Positions 24,491 to 33,634 of a DNA stretch of 64,000 nucleotides are shown piece by piece. Below the pieces are notes generated by a model. It was not told the DNA's origin and searched no databases. It saw only the letters and a program-made list of their open reading frames with translations. A program made the position numbers and the translations under genes. This DNA comes from Parvibaculum sp041688015 (GTDB taxonomy: Bacteria > Pseudomonadota > Alphaproteobacteria > Parvibaculales > Parvibaculaceae). The stretch spans positions 116,054 to 180,053 of the forward strand of contig JBDNIY010000004.1 in assembly GCA_041688015.1 (NCBI GenBank), in the 5' to 3' direction. Position 1 is the stretch's first letter; the number at the start of each line of letters is the position of its first letter.

Positions 24491-25452
24491 GTATCAAGTC
24501 CGTAGCCTGCGGGCGACGTGACGCCACGGTGAAAGCGCAACCGGCGCAAATATTCGATAGGATTTTTGGGGCTGACCAGCGCGCCGGGTTGCCGGTTGAG
24601 CCAATCGTAAAGTCGCGTCAACAAAAACCGCATGGCGCTGCCCCGCGCGAGTAAGGGGAGGGCAGCGAGTTCATCGCCGTTCAGTGGGCGCACTTCATTG
24701 TAAGCCTGAAGCAGCGCGCGCGCCTTGGTGATGTTAAACGCCCCGTCATGCTCAAAGCACCAAGCGTTGAGGCAGATGGCAAGGTCGTAGGCCAGCGCAT
24801 CATTGCAGGCAAAATAGAAATCAATGATGCCAGAGAGCTTGTCGCCAATGAAAAAAACATTGTCAGGAAACATATCGGCATGGATGACGCCCTGCGGCAA
24901 CGCGCTCGGCCAGTCGCGCTCCAGCACGGCAAGCTCAGAGCGCAACTCGCCCGCCAGTCCATCGACGACTTCATCGGCGCGCGCGCTGCACGCATCATAA
25001 AGCGGCCGCCAACCCGCCACGCTCAATGCATTTTCGCGCGTGAGTGAAAAGTCTTGGCCCGCCAGATGAAACTTAGCCAAGGCGCGCCCTAGCTCGCTGC
25101 AATGTTTAGGCTGCGGGCGGCGCACTGATACGCCTTCCAAAAAGCTGATGAGGGCCGCCGGGCGATCTGCTAACTCGCCCAGCATGTTACCCTTTGAATC
25201 GCGCAACGGCACAGGGCAAGCGATGCCCTTTGCGGCCTGATGGTTCATCAGCCCAAGGAAGAACGGCAGGTCTTCTTCCGCGACGCGCTTTTCGTAAAGC
25301 GTCAGGAAATAGGTACCTTTATCGGTGCGCAGCATGAAGTTTGAGTTTTCGACGCCCTCGGCAATGCCCTTGTAGGAGAGCAATTGGCCAATGCCATAGG
25401 GTTTGAGAAAGACCTCAAGCTCCTCGTCGGAGACGTCGGTATAGACCGCCAT
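24487..25452 (-). CDS. thrB: Homoserine kinase (ThrB, choline-kinase-like fold)
   Basis: A 321-residue kinase of the protein-kinase/aminoglycoside phosphotransferase fold, the ThrB type of alphaproteobacteria. MAVYTDVSDEELEVFLKPYG is the typical N-terminus. The ATP-binding GVENSNFMLRTDKG, catalytic loop GVIHADMFPDNVFF and metal-binding GIIDFYFACNDALAYDLAI are all present. It phosphorylates homoserine for threonine synthase. It is 14 bp from ispH and overlaps rnhA. Confidence 0.97.
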   Translation of the reverse strand: MAVYTDVSDEELEVFLKPYGIGQLLSYKGIAEGVENSNFMLRTDKGTYFLTLYEKRVAEEDLPFFLGLMNHQAAKGIACPVPLRDSKGNMLGELADRPAALISFLEGVSVRRPQPKHCSELGRALAKFHLAGQDFSLTRENALSVAGWRPLYDACSARADEVVDGLAGELRSELAVLERDWPSALPQGVIHADMFPDNVFFIGDKLSGIIDFYFACNDALAYDLAICLNAWCFEHDGAFNITKARALLQAYNEVRPLNGDELAALPLLARGSAMRFLLTRLYDWLNRQPGALVSPKNPIEYLRRLRFHRGVTSPAGYGLDT

Positions 25453-25466
25453 GGCTTGCTGCGTCC

Positions 25467-26420
25467 CTATTCGCCGATGAGCGCGCGCGGCAATTTAAAC
25501 TGAACGGATTCGCGCACCGTTTCAGCCATCTCCAGCGTCACATCAAAGCGTTCACGGAAAGCATCAATGACCTCATCAACCAAAATCTCCGGCGCGCTGG
25601 CCCCTGCCGTCAGGCCCACGGTGCGCGGCTGGCCAAGCGCTTCCCAATCAATGTCGGCGGCACGTTGAACGAGTGCGGCGTAGCTGCAGCCCGCCCGCTC
25701 GGCCACTTCCACAAGCCGCATCGAATTGGATGAGTTGGGCGCCCCGATCACCAGCATCGCCTCGGCGCGCGGCGCAATGGTCTTGACCGCGTCCTGCCGG
25801 TTGGTCGTTGCGTAGCAGATGTCTTCTTTGTGTGGCGCGACGATGTTGGGGAACCGCGCCTTGAGGGCGGCCACCATCTCTGCCGTGTCATCAACCGACA
25901 GTGTTGTTTGGGTGACAAAGGCGAGGCGGTCAGCATCGCGCGGCTCAAAAGCGCCAACATCGTCGAGCGTTTCAACCAGCGTCACCGCGCCTTCGGGCAA
26001 TTGCCCCATCGTCCCGATCACTTCAGGGTGGCCCGCATGACCGATCAGCAAAACTTGCAAGCCGCGTTCATGCAAACGGCCGGCCTCGATATGTACTTTG
26101 GAGACAAGCGGGCAGGTCGCATCGAAATAGAGGAGTTCGCGCGCTTTGGCCGCTTCAGGCACAGATTTGGGCACGCCATGGGCCGAAAAGATGACCTTGC
26201 CGCCTTCGGGCACCTCGTCCAGCTCTTCCACAAACACCGCGCCCTTGCGCTCCAGTGCTTCGACGACAAAGCGGTTATGCACAATTTCATGGCGCACATA
26301 GACCGGTGGCCCAAATTTAAGGAGCGCTGTTTCGACGATCTGGATGGCCCGGTCCACGCCTGCGCAAAAGCCGCGCGGGCTGGCAAGAATAAGCGTTAAT
26401 GGGCGTGTGGGTTCAGACAT
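25467..26420 (-). CDS. ispH: 4-hydroxy-3-methylbut-2-enyl diphosphate reductase
   Basis: A 317-residue [4Fe-4S] enzyme making IPP and DMAPP in the last step of the MEP isoprenoid pathway. The three cluster cysteines are in ASPRGFCAGVDRAI, YFDATCPLVSKVH and the downstream RAGCSYAALVQ region. The family motifs VRHEIVHNRFVVE, VIFSAHGVPKSV, EEDICYATTNRQ-like and VIGAPNSSNSMRL are intact. ATG 26420 is preferred; the upstream alternative is a TTG. It is the first gene of ispH-thrB-rnhA. Its product feeds the polyprenyl synthase at 59173. Confidence 0.96.
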   Translation of the reverse strand: MSEPTRPLTLILASPRGFCAGVDRAIQIVETALLKFGPPVYVRHEIVHNRFVVEALERKGAVFVEELDEVPEGGKVIFSAHGVPKSVPEAAKARELLYFDATCPLVSKVHIEAGRLHERGLQVLLIGHAGHPEVIGTMGQLPEGAVTLVETLDDVGAFEPRDADRLAFVTQTTLSVDDTAEMVAALKARFPNIVAPHKEDICYATTNRQDAVKTIAPRAEAMLVIGAPNSSNSMRLVEVAERAGCSYAALVQRAADIDWEALGQPRTVGLTAGASAPEILVDEVIDAFRERFDVTLEMAETVRESVQFKLPRALIGE

Positions 26421-26678
26421 GGCGGGGGCACTCGTTTGCAATATGCCTTAGCTTGTAGCACAGCAGACACTTCGATAAAGTGCGGCCATTGCACCAGACG
26501 GCCATTGCACCCGACGGTGTGAGCCGTCTAACGCTATGAAATGCAACACTTTCGCGAGGCGTCTCTTATCGGTAATAGAGGGGCCTCACTTCAGAAAGTC
26601 AAGAAAACCGGCCCTTTGACGTTTAATGTGTCCAGCCCATTTGCGGTTGTCCTTTCCCACCAAACGAGTGAGCCAATA
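26421..26678. other. Intergenic region between ispH and lipoprotein gene
   Basis: These 258 bp separate divergent genes. They contain a tandem 16-bp direct repeat (GGCCATTGCACCAGAC then GGCCATTGCACCCGAC, about 26484-26515) followed by the small hairpin GACGG-TGTGAG-CCGTC. No gene is seen. The ispH promoter probably lies near 26421-26480. Confidence 0.5.
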
Positions 26679-27311
26679 ATGCCGTTTTCAACTGAACGAC
26701 AACACGCGCCGCGCCCTCTGGTCCGCGTGCTGCGTGGACTGGGCTTTGCCACCCTTTTCTTGGTGCCGCTGGCGCTTGGCGGGTGCAGTTGGCTCGGCAT
26801 TGGTCCAAGCAGGGAAGACGAAGCGATGGACGCCATTGCATCGGCAACCCCCAAGCCTTGCCCCACGGTCGGCGTGCTCGACGGGGCCGACCGCATCACG
26901 GTGTTCAACGGCCAAGGCCATGACCTCACCGATGTGGTGATACGAGCAGAGATCAGCAAGGCGGCCACGACGTGCAAATACGACACGGACGACCACACGA
27001 TCTCGGTCGATCTCGCCTTCAATGGCGCTGCTGAAATGGGCCCGGCTGCCACCTCGACCGACATGAACCTCAAAGGTTTTCTGGCTGTCACGCGGGTTGA
27101 TGGCAAGAAGGTCAGCAAGCAGGTCTATGACATTCCGCTGAGCTTTGATGGCAAGTCGCGCCAGATTCGTTTCCTCAAAAGCATCGACGAAACCGTCGTG
27201 CCCTATGGTGGTTCGATGAACGGCAGCAATTATGTGATGTTGGTCGGTTTCCAGGTGACGCAGGCGCAACTTGACTACAACCGCAAGGTGCCGGTCGGCC
27301 CGCTTAAATAG
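26679..27311 (+). CDS. Hypothetical lipoprotein (210 aa)
   Basis: The N-terminus has a basic stretch, a hydrophobic core (GLGFATLFLVPLA) and the lipobox LALGGC, so the mature protein should be lipidated on Cys. The rest (TPKPCPTVGVLDGADRITVF, TISVDLAFNGAAEMGP, GSNYVMLVGFQVTQAQLDYN) resembles uncharacterised alphaproteobacterial lipoproteins; no function is known to me. The ATG at 26679 starts the signal peptide and is preferred to the longer frame upstream. It is followed by the glycine riboswitch region. Confidence 0.8.
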   Translation: MPFSTERQHAPRPLVRVLRGLGFATLFLVPLALGGCSWLGIGPSREDEAMDAIASATPKPCPTVGVLDGADRITVFNGQGHDLTDVVIRAEISKAATTCKYDTDDHTISVDLAFNGAAEMGPAATSTDMNLKGFLAVTRVDGKKVSKQVYDIPLSFDGKSRQIRFLKSIDETVVPYGGSMNGSNYVMLVGFQVTQAQLDYNRKVPVGPLK

Positions 27312-27442
27312 CTTTTGGCAGCCAATCGTCGAATCCCGTGGAAAAGGCGTAAATTCTGCCAAGAGACCATCCGAGCCCGATTGACTCATGGCCATTCGCC
27401 CATATGATCAAGCGCAATACCGATACAGAGCCATACACATGA

Positions 27443-27657
27443 ACTCTGCGGGAGAGATCGGGGTCTTTGAGCCCCGGCGCCGAAGGAGCAACCGCCCCGG
27501 AAACTCTCAGGCACCAAGGACCGCAAAGGGATGAATCTCTGGAAAGCAGACCGGCTTTCAAAGGCTTAGGTCTCACCGACGGGCGTAAGCGGACAGGCAT
27601 CGGCCATAGGCCAGCGTCTCCATCCGTGAAATCTCTCAGGTTCCGTGACAGAGGGGG
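27443..27657 (+). ncRNA. Tandem glycine riboswitch (gcvT motif)
   Basis: Two glycine-aptamer-like units lie 65 bp upstream of gcvT. The first (about 27443-27545) has GGGAGAG, GCGCCGAAGGAGCAACC and AAACTCTCAGGCA, the classic core. The second (about 27555-27657) has CACCGACGGGCGTAAGC, GTGAAATCTCTCAGGTTCCG and the closing GACAGAGGGGG. Such tandem aptamers bind glycine cooperatively and turn on glycine cleavage genes, which fits the gcvT-gcvH-gcvPA-gcvPB operon directly downstream. Confidence 0.95.
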
Positions 27658-27722
27658 CGCTACTGGCGACATTGTTTCGTCGAGTGGCAGCCCTTTCACG
27701 ATTCGCGCGCCCGAAAGCCCTG

Positions 27723-28868
27723 ATGACGACAAACCCCGCTGAACCCGCCTCCCTCGACGTCACGCCGCTGCATGCGCTCCATGTCGAACTGGGCGCAAAA
27801 ATGGTGCCTTTTGCCGCCTACGACATGCCGGTCCAATATAAGGACGGCGTCTTGGCCGAGCATCTGCACACGCGTGCCGCCGCCGGGCTTTTTGATGTCT
27901 CGCACATGGGCCAAGCTTTTCTCAAAGGCCCCGACCACGCCACCGTGGCGCGCGCGCTAGAGGCGCTTGTCCCCGGCGATATTCTCGATCTCGCCGTCGG
28001 TGCCATCCGCTACACGCTTTTGCTGAACGACAAGGGCGGCATTCGCGATGATCTCATGGTGACGCGGACCGAGCACGACGGCACATTGTTCCTGATCGTC
28101 AATGCCGGCTGCAAACATCAAGACTTTGCCCATATCGAAGCAAACCTCCCCGCCAATGTGACGCTTGAACGCCTTGAAGACCGCGCCTTGATTGCGCTGC
28201 AGGGCCCGCAGGCGGTGGATGTGTTGGCGCGTTATGCGCCCGCCGTCACCACGATGGATTTCATGACATCGCTGGATATAGAGGTGGATGGCATTGCCTG
28301 TTTTGTCAGCCGCTCAGGCTATAGCGGCGAGGATGGCAACGAGATCTCGGTGCCCGCCGATAAAGTCGAGGGCCTCGCGCGCAAGTTGCTGGCCGAGCCT
28401 GAGGTCAAGCCCATCGGTCTTGGCGCGCGCGACAGCCTGCGGCTTGAGGCAGGCCTCTGCCTCTATGGCCATGACATTGACGAGGCGACCACCCCGATCG
28501 AAGGCGCTATCGGTTGGACCATTGGAAAGCGCCGTCGCGCGGAAGCCAATTTTCCGGGTGCGGATGTTATCATGGCGCAGATCGCCGATGGCGTCGTGCG
28601 CAAACGCGTCGGCATTCTGCCCGAAGGTAAAGCGCCTGCGCGCGACCATACCGAAGTGGTGGACGCGGCAGGCAATGTCATTGGCGAAATCACCAGCGGC
28701 AGCTATGGCCCAACCGTTGGTGGCCCGATTGCCATGGGCTATGTCCAAACGGCCTTTTCCAAAGTCGGCACAGACGTTGAGTTGATGGTCCGCGGTAAAG
28801 GGCGTCCGGCAAAAATTGTCGGCCTGCCTTTTGTCAAAAAGAATTTTCACCGCCCTGCAACCAAATAA
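27723..28868 (+). CDS. gcvT: Glycine cleavage system aminomethyltransferase (T protein)
   Basis: A 381-residue protein. PLHALHVELGAKMVPFAAYDMP, GLFDVSHMGQ and NDKGGIRDDLMVTR form the folate-binding N-domain, and SRSGYSGEDGNEIS, ARDSLRLEAGLCLYGHDID and GEITSGSYGPTVGGPIAMGY follow in order. It moves the methylene group from aminomethyl-H protein to tetrahydrofolate and releases ammonia. The ATG at 27723 fits the normal length. It is the first gene of the operon and is controlled by the riboswitch immediately upstream. Confidence 0.97.
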   Translation: MTTNPAEPASLDVTPLHALHVELGAKMVPFAAYDMPVQYKDGVLAEHLHTRAAAGLFDVSHMGQAFLKGPDHATVARALEALVPGDILDLAVGAIRYTLLLNDKGGIRDDLMVTRTEHDGTLFLIVNAGCKHQDFAHIEANLPANVTLERLEDRALIALQGPQAVDVLARYAPAVTTMDFMTSLDIEVDGIACFVSRSGYSGEDGNEISVPADKVEGLARKLLAEPEVKPIGLGARDSLRLEAGLCLYGHDIDEATTPIEGAIGWTIGKRRRAEANFPGADVIMAQIADGVVRKRVGILPEGKAPARDHTEVVDAAGNVIGEITSGSYGPTVGGPIAMGYVQTAFSKVGTDVELMVRGKGRPAKIVGLPFVKKNFHRPATK

Positions 28869-28898
28869 CCAAGACAATCAGAGAGACAAGGACAAGAG

Positions 28899-29276
28899 AT
28901 GAGCGAGATACGTTTTACCGATCAGCACGAATGGGTGCGCGTCGACGGCGACACCGCGACGATCGGCATTACCGACTACGCCCAGGAGCAACTTGGCGAC
29001 GTCGTCTATGTTGAATTGCCCGAAGTTGGAAAAGCCTTGGCGATTGGTGATGAAGCCGCCGTGGTCGAAAGCGTCAAAGCGGCAAGCGAAATCTATGCGC
29101 CTGTTTCCGGCGAAGTTGTCGAAGTCAACGCCGACCTCGAAGGCGCGCCGGGCGGCGTCAACGAAGACGCCATGGGCCACGGCTGGTTCGTCAAACTCAA
29201 GCTGTCGGACGCCGAAGAGTTCAGCAAACTGATGGACGAAGACGCCTACAAAGCCTTCCTCGATGGCCTTGCTTAA
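28899..29276 (+). CDS. gcvH: Glycine cleavage system H protein
   Basis: A 125-residue lipoyl carrier. The lipoylated lysine is Lys60 in VVESVKAASEIYAPVSGEVV, and the N-terminal RFTDQHEWVRVDGDTATIGI and C-terminal GWFVKLKLSDAEEF are typical. It carries the aminomethyl group between P and T proteins. It lies 30 bp after gcvT. A repeat element (29311-29378) intervenes between it and gcvPA. Confidence 0.98.
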   Translation: MSEIRFTDQHEWVRVDGDTATIGITDYAQEQLGDVVYVELPEVGKALAIGDEAAVVESVKAASEIYAPVSGEVVEVNADLEGAPGGVNEDAMGHGWFVKLKLSDAEEFSKLMDEDAYKAFLDGLA

Positions 29277-29310
29277 CATCTAACAACACCGTGATGCGCG
29301 TGCTTTTCTT

Positions 29311-29378
29311 CCTTCTCCTCCCCTCCAATTCTTTTTTGCGCCTACGCGCAATGTGAGGGGGAGGTCGGGAGGGGGCCT
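29311..29378. repeat. CCTCCCC palindromic repeat, orphan copy 2, inside the gcv operon
   Basis: The arms CCCCTCC (29320-29326) and GGAGGGG (29368-29374) pair. The core TTTTTTGCGCCTACGCGCAA, continuing TGTGAGGGGGAGGT, matches the copy at 12266-12326 almost base for base. The element lies between gcvH and gcvPA, so the operon mRNA should carry it as a hairpin. It might reduce downstream expression or mark a processing site, but that is untested. Confidence 0.87.
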
Positions 29379-29450
29379 CTTCGCAAAACTCTTCTTTCTT
29401 TGGGCCTACCTCCACGCCAAACACAATGACCTCAAACCACTGGTTCTCCC

Positions 29451-30797
29451 ATGCGCTATCTCCCTCTGACTCCCGCCGACCGCCGCGACATGCTTGGCGT
29501 CATCGGTGCCAAATCCGTTGACGATCTTTTTTCTGACGTGCCCGCGCGCGCGCGACGAGACGGCTTGGTCGATCTGCCAAAGCGCAAAGGCGAATTGGAC
29601 GTTGAGCGCACTTTAAGCAAGATGGCCGCCAAAAATATCTCGGCAGGGTCGGTGCCCTTCTTTGTCGGCGCAGGGGCCTATCGCCATCATGTGCCCGCCA
29701 CCGTCGATCACCTCATTCAGCGTTCAGAGTTCCTCACCTCCTACACGCCTTATCAGCCCGAGATCACGCAAGGCACGCTGCAATATCTGTTTGAGTTCCA
29801 AACGCAGGTCGCCATGCTTACCGGCATGGATGTCGCCAACGCTTCCATGTATGACGGCTCGACCGCCTGCGGTGAAGCCGTACTGATGGCCCATCGCGTC
29901 ACCAAGCGCAAAAAGGCTGTGCTGTCGGGCACCCTGCATCCGCACTACCGCGCCGTTGTTGAAAACATTTCCGAATTTGGCGGCTATGCGGTCGAGGCCA
30001 TGCCACCCGCCATTTCCGACACCACCGAAGACATCATTGCCCGCATCGGCGATGACATAAGCTGCGTCGTCGTGCAGGGGCCGAGCTTCTTCGGCGATCT
30101 CGTCGATCTTCGCGCCATCGCGGACGCCGCCCACGCCAAGGGCGCATTGCTCGTCGCCGTCGTCACCGAAATCGTTTCGCTGGGCCTCGTCACACCGCCC
30201 GGCGAGATGGGCGCAGACATTGTCGTTGGCGAAGGTCAGTCGATCGGCAATGGCCTCAATTTCGGCGGGCCTTATGTTGGCCTCTTTGCCACCAAAACCA
30301 AATATGTCCGCCAGATGCCGGGGCGTCTCTGCGGTGAAACGGTTGACGCGGCTGGCGCACGCGGTTTCGTGCTGACGCTCTCAACGCGCGAACAGCACAT
30401 CCGCCGCGAAAAGGCGACCTCCAACATCTGCACCAATTCTGGTCTCTGCTCTCTCGCCTTCACGATCCACATGGCGCTTCTGGGCGAAGAAGGCTTCACG
30501 CGCCTCGCCCGGATCAATCACGCCAATGCGGTCTCGCTTGCCGATGGCTTGCAAAGCATCAAGGGTGTCGAAGTCCTGAGCCCATCCTTCTTCAATGAAT
30601 TCACTCTGCGTCTGCCACGCGCTGCCGCGGGCATTGTCGATGCGCTGGCTGAAAAAAACGTGATCGGTGGCTTGCCTGTTAGTCGTCTGATCCCAGATGA
30701 TCCATCGGTCGAAAACCTGTTGATCGTCGCCTCAACCGAAATCAATACCGATGATGACCGCGCCGCCTATGTCGCCGCGCTGAAGGAGGTGCTGTGA
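29451..30797 (+). CDS. gcvPA: Glycine dehydrogenase (decarboxylating) subunit 1
   Basis: A 448-residue N-terminal half of the P protein. MRYLPLTPADRRDMLGVIG, GAGAYRHHVPATVDHLIQRS, FLTSYTPYQPEITQGTLQYL and SMYDGSTACGEAVLMAHR are canonical. With GcvPB it decarboxylates glycine and loads the aminomethyl group on GcvH. The split P protein is normal in many bacteria. The stop overlaps the gcvPB start by one base, preceded by GAAGGAGGT. There is only a weak ribosome binding site at the ATG itself. Confidence 0.97.
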   Translation: MRYLPLTPADRRDMLGVIGAKSVDDLFSDVPARARRDGLVDLPKRKGELDVERTLSKMAAKNISAGSVPFFVGAGAYRHHVPATVDHLIQRSEFLTSYTPYQPEITQGTLQYLFEFQTQVAMLTGMDVANASMYDGSTACGEAVLMAHRVTKRKKAVLSGTLHPHYRAVVENISEFGGYAVEAMPPAISDTTEDIIARIGDDISCVVVQGPSFFGDLVDLRAIADAAHAKGALLVAVVTEIVSLGLVTPPGEMGADIVVGEGQSIGNGLNFGGPYVGLFATKTKYVRQMPGRLCGETVDAAGARGFVLTLSTREQHIRREKATSNICTNSGLCSLAFTIHMALLGEEGFTRLARINHANAVSLADGLQSIKGVEVLSPSFFNEFTLRLPRAAAGIVDALAEKNVIGGLPVSRLIPDDPSVENLLIVASTEINTDDDRAAYVAALKEVL

Positions 30798-32377
30798 TGT
30801 CAACCATGAACAAGCAAGGCCGCTCCACCACACCGGGCGAAGTCACCACCACTCACGCCATTGAAACCTACACCGGCAATCGCGGCTTGCGCCTTGAAGA
30901 ACCGTTGATTTTCGAACTCGACAATCCCGGCGCTTGTGGCGTTGATCTGGATGAGCCCGCCGCCTTCGCGCCGCGCCTTGGCGCGTTGGAGCGCAAGGGT
31001 CGCATCGGCTTGCCCGGTATTTCCGAACCCGATGTCATGCGCCATTTTGTGCGCTTGTCGCGCAAGAACTATTCAATTGATGCAGGCCTCTATCCGCTGG
31101 GCTCCTGCACCATGAAACACAACCCGCGCCTCAACGAAAAGATGGCACGGCTTCCAGGCTTTGGTGACGTTCATCCGTTGCAGCCGCAAAAGACAGTGCA
31201 GGGCGCGCTCGAATTGATGGACACGCTCGCCCATTGGTTGAAAGAATTGACTGGCATGGCCGCCGTCGCCATGTCGCCCAAGGCAGGCGCGCATGGTGAG
31301 CTATGCGGCATGATGGCCATTCGTGCCGCCCTTGAGGCGCGCGGGGAGGGCGATACGCGCACGCGCGTCCTTGTGCCGGAATCAGCGCATGGCACCAATC
31401 CGGCCACCGCCGCGCTCCTTGGCTACAAAGTCGATGCGATCCCGGCCACCGATGATGGCCGTGTCGATCTGGCCGCTTTCAAAGCAAAGCTCGGGCCTGA
31501 TGTTGCCGCGATCATGCTGACCAATCCCAATACCTGCGGATTATTCGAGCGCGACATCATCGAGATTGCCGATGCGGTCCACGAAGCGGGCGCCTATTTT
31601 TACTGCGATGGCGCCAACTTCAATGCCATTGTCGGGCGTGTCCGCCCCGGCGATCTCGGCGTCGATGCCATGCATATCAATTTGCACAAGACCTTCTCAA
31701 CGCCGCATGGCGGCGGCGGACCGGGCGCTGGTCCTGTCGTCCTGTCAGAAGCGCTCGTGCCTTTTGCGCCATTGCCCTATGTCGTCCATAGCGCCGATGG
31801 CTTCCATCTTGTCGAAACCAATGGCGAAGCCAAGGCCGATGGCACACAGCCTTTCGGCCGCATGACCGCCTTTCACGGCCAGATGGGCATGTTCGTGCGC
31901 GCCTTGGCTTACATGATGAGCCACGGCTCAGACGGCTTGCGTCAGGTTGCCGAAGACGCCGTGTTAAATGCCAATTACATTCTCGCCTCACTCAAAGATG
32001 ATCTGACTGCGCCGTTCAAAGGCCCATGCATGCATGAAGCCTTGTTCGATGATCGTTTCCTCAAAGGCACGGGCGTCGAAACGCTCGACTTTGCCAAGGC
32101 CATGATCGACGAAGGCTACCATCCGATGACCATGTATTTTCCGTTGGTCGTCCACGGCGCGCTGCTTATCGAGCCGACCGAAACAGAATCGAAGCGCACG
32201 CTTGATCAGTTCATCGGCACGTTGAAGCATCTTGCTAAAGCGGCCAAGGGCAACGACAAGTCACTTTTCACCGGCGCACCGCATTTTGCACCGCGCCACC
32301 GTCTGGACGAGACGCTTGCCGCCCGCAGCCCTGTGCTACGTTGGCAAGCGCCAGTGCCCAAACAGGCGGCAGAATAA
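30797..32377 (+). CDS. gcvPB: Glycine dehydrogenase (decarboxylating) subunit 2
   Basis: A 526-residue C-terminal half of P protein, carrying the PLP lysine in INLHKTFSTPHGGGGPGAGP (about residue 299). Other conserved parts are YPLGSCTMKHNPRLNEKM, GELCGMMAIRAALEARG and VPESAHGTNPATAALLGY. ATG 30797 has the better spacing from GAAGGAGGT than the adjacent GTG 30794. It overlaps gcvPA. The following serine hydrolase begins 21 bp later and might be co-transcribed. Confidence 0.97.
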   Translation: MSTMNKQGRSTTPGEVTTTHAIETYTGNRGLRLEEPLIFELDNPGACGVDLDEPAAFAPRLGALERKGRIGLPGISEPDVMRHFVRLSRKNYSIDAGLYPLGSCTMKHNPRLNEKMARLPGFGDVHPLQPQKTVQGALELMDTLAHWLKELTGMAAVAMSPKAGAHGELCGMMAIRAALEARGEGDTRTRVLVPESAHGTNPATAALLGYKVDAIPATDDGRVDLAAFKAKLGPDVAAIMLTNPNTCGLFERDIIEIADAVHEAGAYFYCDGANFNAIVGRVRPGDLGVDAMHINLHKTFSTPHGGGGPGAGPVVLSEALVPFAPLPYVVHSADGFHLVETNGEAKADGTQPFGRMTAFHGQMGMFVRALAYMMSHGSDGLRQVAEDAVLNANYILASLKDDLTAPFKGPCMHEALFDDRFLKGTGVETLDFAKAMIDEGYHPMTMYFPLVVHGALLIEPTETESKRTLDQFIGTLKHLAKAAKGNDKSLFTGAPHFAPRHRLDETLAARSPVLRWQAPVPKQAAE

Positions 32378-32398
32378 TCAAACGCCGGGGGAGAGACT

Positions 32399-33634
32399 AT
32401 GCGGTGGTCAATAAAACGTATTGCGCTTGGCGTTATTGTTGTGCTTGCGGTCGGCACGACGATTGTGGGTGTCGCCAAATGGCGTGAAATTCAGCGCGCT
32501 AAATTTGTCGCGTCGATGTTTTCCGGCGCTGACGAGATCGACAATTTTCGTAATATGAATGCGCTTTTCCCGACGCGGAATATTGCGCGCGGTGGCACCC
32601 CTTATCTCATCCCGCAAGGGCCACAGCTCGATCTGCCCAAAACCTATGCCTATGACGGCAAGACGCTTGATGCCGCAGCTTTTCTGGCTGACACGGACAC
32701 GACCGGTCTGCTGGTCGTGCAACACGGCAAGATTGTCCATGAGCAATATTGGCACGGCAATACCAAAGACACGCGCTGGATCTCATGGTCGGTCGGCAAG
32801 TCTTTTATCTCCGCTTTGGTCGGCATCGCCATTCACGATGGCAAGATCACTAGCATCGACGATCAACTCACCAAATATGCGTCCGAGTTGAAAGACACCG
32901 GCTACGATGGCGTCACCATCCGCAATGCGTTGGAAATGTCGTCAGGCATCGGCTGGAACGAAGATTACAGCGATCAAAATTCCGACATCGCGCGCTTCGG
33001 GCGCACGCTCGCTTTCGGCGGTTCCATGGTCGATTTTGCCAAAACGCTCAAACGGGCGCATGAGCCGGGCACGATCAATCACTACAACAGTATGGATGCA
33101 CAGGTATTGGGCCTTGTGCTTCTCAACGCGACCGGCAAAACGCCGTCAGATTATTTGTCGGAAAAAATTTGGTCCAAGATCGGTGCCGAGCGCGACGCTT
33201 ATTGGGTACTCGATGATCATGGGACGGAGCTTGCCGCAGGTGGCATCAACGTCACGGCCCGCGACTTTGCCAAATTCGGCCTGCTCTATTTGCACAACGG
33301 CGCATGGAACGGCGAGCAATTGGTCCCAGCCGCTTGGGTCAAAGCCTCCCACACGCCCGATGCGCCCCAACTCATGCCGGGCAAACTCGCCATCTCCGAC
33401 AGCGTCATGGGCTATGGCTATCTCTGGTGGGTACCCGATGCCGTGGACGGCCCTTATTCAGCCATCGGCATCTACAACCAATTCATCTATGTCGATCCGG
33501 CGCATGATCTCGTCATCGTCAAAACCTCGGCCAATCACACATACGGCGAAGGCACGACCGAAGCGAGTTACCGCGAGCTTGAAACCTTCGCCTTCTTTCG
33601 CGCCATTACCGCCAAGCTCGACGCCAAACAATGA
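32399..33634 (+). CDS. Serine hydrolase of the beta-lactamase (class C/PBP4*) family
   Basis: A 411-residue protein with an N-terminal hydrophobic anchor (RIALGVIVVLAVGTTIVGVA), so its catalytic domain is periplasmic. The SxxK motif is Ser131-Val-Gly-Lys134 in WSVGKSFISALVG, and the YxN-like motif is in HYNSMDAQVLG. Conserved surroundings are IRNALEMSSGIGWNED and MGYGYLWWVPD. Members hydrolyse esters, amides or D-amino peptides; beta-lactam resistance cannot be assumed. It ends overlapping the start of the next gene in ATGA, which couples the two, and may share the gcv transcript. Confidence 0.9.
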   Translation: MRWSIKRIALGVIVVLAVGTTIVGVAKWREIQRAKFVASMFSGADEIDNFRNMNALFPTRNIARGGTPYLIPQGPQLDLPKTYAYDGKTLDAAAFLADTDTTGLLVVQHGKIVHEQYWHGNTKDTRWISWSVGKSFISALVGIAIHDGKITSIDDQLTKYASELKDTGYDGVTIRNALEMSSGIGWNEDYSDQNSDIARFGRTLAFGGSMVDFAKTLKRAHEPGTINHYNSMDAQVLGLVLLNATGKTPSDYLSEKIWSKIGAERDAYWVLDDHGTELAAGGINVTARDFAKFGLLYLHNGAWNGEQLVPAAWVKASHTPDAPQLMPGKLAISDSVMGYGYLWWVPDAVDGPYSAIGIYNQFIYVDPAHDLVIVKTSANHTYGEGTTEASYRELETFAFFRAITAKLDAKQ

